Shown here in pieces: positions 22,548 to 23,442 of a DNA stretch of 23,442 bases (the first letter of the stretch is position 1; each line of letters opens with the position of its first letter). The stretch lies in the IMG/VR virus record IMGVR_UViG_3300041583_000337, positions 1 to 23,442 of that record, one strand, 5' to 3'. This DNA comes from a virus. Made by a program: the position numbers and the translations under genes. The notes beneath the pieces were generated by a model. That model saw nothing but the letters and a program-made list of their open reading frames with translations. It was not told the DNA's origin and did no database searches.

Positions 22548-23354
22548 ATGGCTGTCCACCGGTACTGGCGCGCCACCAGATTTGAGGCTTACGCAACAGG
22601 CGATCTGGAGCTTAGTGCGCTTCAGTTGATTGCAGGCGGGGTGCGGGTAGACGCCCCAGCAACCCTGACAGCCAATACTGCACCCGATGTGTCGGGGGCG
22701 CTGGCAAACCTGCAAGACACGGACCTGACCACCCTCGCCCGGTGGTCTGCCCAGGCAGCACGCACGTTGGCGATTGACTGGGACTTCGGGGCCAGTCCGC
22801 AAGACGTGACGACCCTGCGCCCGGCAGGCAACAGCCATTTCCGTTACCCCTTGTTTGCTCAATTGCAGTGGTCAGACGACGCGGTGGTCTGGGAGGTGCA
22901 AGACACCTATCTGGGCATTGCTTGGCCGGGCGCAGGCGTGCTGGCGCCGCTGGCGCTCAACACGCTACAGGGCCGAACCGATCTGGCAAACCCGCCCGTC
23001 ATGCTTCTGGCCCCGGTGCCTGCTGTCTATGGCGTGATGGAGTTGGCGCAGCCGCCTGTGTTGCGCGTGCAAGACGGGTTTGCCGACCGCATCACCGGTG
23101 TGCTGGGCACGGGCAGGGGCAGGGTTCAAGGCACTGTCAAAGTCACCCCCAACACGCCGGTCCAGCGCCGCGTGCGCTTGATTCGGGAAGTGGACGGCAT
23201 GGTGATCCGCGAGGGGTCCAGCGACCCAGTGACAGGGGCCTATGACTTTCAGTTTGTGGACGAGCTGCAAAAGTGGACCGTGGTCAGCTACGACTTTGAG
23301 AATCTGTTTCGCGCCGTGATTGCCGACAACCTCACAGCGGAGCTGATGCCATGA
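22548..23354 (+). CDS. Tail tip protein with discoidin-like N-terminus and Ig-like C-terminus
   Basis: 268 residues. The N-terminal two thirds look like an F5/8-type (discoidin) fold: HRYWRATRFEAYATGDLELSALQLIAGG, then LARWSAQAARTLAIDWDFGASPQDVTTLRP and LFAQLQWSDDAVVWEVQDTY, matching the usual order of YWR start, surface loops, D-x-G strand and the SDD-x-x-W pairing of that fold. The last third is a small beta sandwich of carboxypeptidase-regulatory style (GRVQGTVKVTPNTPVQRRVRLIREVDGMVIREGSSDPVTGAYDFQFV in pieces). Such domains bind glycans in other phages. The start is 3 nt after the previous stop; its stop overlaps the next start (ATGA). Assignment rests on pattern by eye. Confidence 0.65.
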   Translation: MAVHRYWRATRFEAYATGDLELSALQLIAGGVRVDAPATLTANTAPDVSGALANLQDTDLTTLARWSAQAARTLAIDWDFGASPQDVTTLRPAGNSHFRYPLFAQLQWSDDAVVWEVQDTYLGIAWPGAGVLAPLALNTLQGRTDLANPPVMLLAPVPAVYGVMELAQPPVLRVQDGFADRITGVLGTGRGRVQGTVKVTPNTPVQRRVRLIREVDGMVIREGSSDPVTGAYDFQFVDELQKWTVVSYDFENLFRAVIADNLTAELMP

Positions 23355-23442
23355 CGATCACGATCACAGCCGCACTCAACAACGCCCGCTTAAACGCTGT
23401 GCTCACGTTTTTGGACGCCGGGCCTGACAACGCCGCGATCCA
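23351..23442 (+). CDS. Start of a further tail operon gene, cut by window end
   Basis: Only about 30 codons are in the window: MTITITAALNNARLNAVLTFLDAGPDNAAI. The ATG overlaps the preceding stop (ATGA), and the reading frame is open to the edge. Openings of the form alternating Thr/Ile followed by a helix with LDAG-P occur, to my recollection, in small phage virion proteins, but too little is seen for a function. Confidence 0.6.
   Translation, partial: MTITITAALNNARLNAVLTFLDAGPDNAAI

Overview
The window is the structural (late) operon of a tailed phage or prophage with a long non-contractile tail, with lambda-type packaging and head genes. Base composition is high in G+C (roughly two thirds by eye), and GTG/ATG starts, ATGA overlaps and protein composition fit a phage of a GC-rich Betaproteobacterium (Burkholderiales/Comamonadaceae-like); the host is an inference. 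No integrase, repressor, lysis or replication gene is present, so virion and prophage cannot be told apart here. All genes but one run on the + strand.

Layout. (1) 1-420 is a pure tandem array made of only two related units, 6 bp and 13 bp, cut off by the window edge; 421-658 is a short non-coding leader. (2) 659-5028 is DNA packaging and portal: small terminase, large terminase (GpA type), gpW-like connector, lambda gpB-type portal. (3) 5032-8561 is an accessory block placed between portal and head protease, where lambda has nothing: a protein with repeated TQLRATxVPV motifs, a carbohydrate-binding/LamG-like virion protein that is split in two by an HNH-AP2 homing endonuclease gene on the - strand, a small unknown, and a lipoprotein. 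Its middle (about 5760-7550) is visibly richer in A+T. (4) 8572-11006 is head assembly: ClpP-like protease with a probable scaffold tail, gpD-like decoration protein, gpE-like major capsid protein. (5) 11006-13346 is the head-tail joint and tube: FII-like attachment protein, gpZ-like protein, gpU-like terminator protein, major tail protein. (6) 13413-17255 is the tape measure protein with a GTG start. (7) 17265 to the end is the tail tip and probable host-recognition module: a small tail protein, a 1198-residue protein built of repeated beta modules, two further beta-rich virion proteins and the start of another gene that runs off the window.

How it works together: the terminase pair packages DNA through the portal into a prohead made by the capsid, protease and decoration proteins; W, FII, Z and U-like proteins join head to tail; the tube polymerises around the tape measure; the last genes form the tip. 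Genes are mostly coupled by 4-nt ATGA or TGATG/TAATG overlaps, so the operon is probably one long transcript, but two strong intrinsic-terminator structures (11033-11070, inside the first codons of the gene after the capsid gene; 13375-13399, after the tail-tube gene) would step down expression exactly after the two most abundant virion proteins.

Most unusual points: the two-unit tandem array next to the terminase genes, the HNH insertion that splits a virion gene in a way that can be undone in frame on paper, the terminator embedded in a start region, a 20-bp sequence repeated at gene ends, and the modular 1198-residue tail protein.
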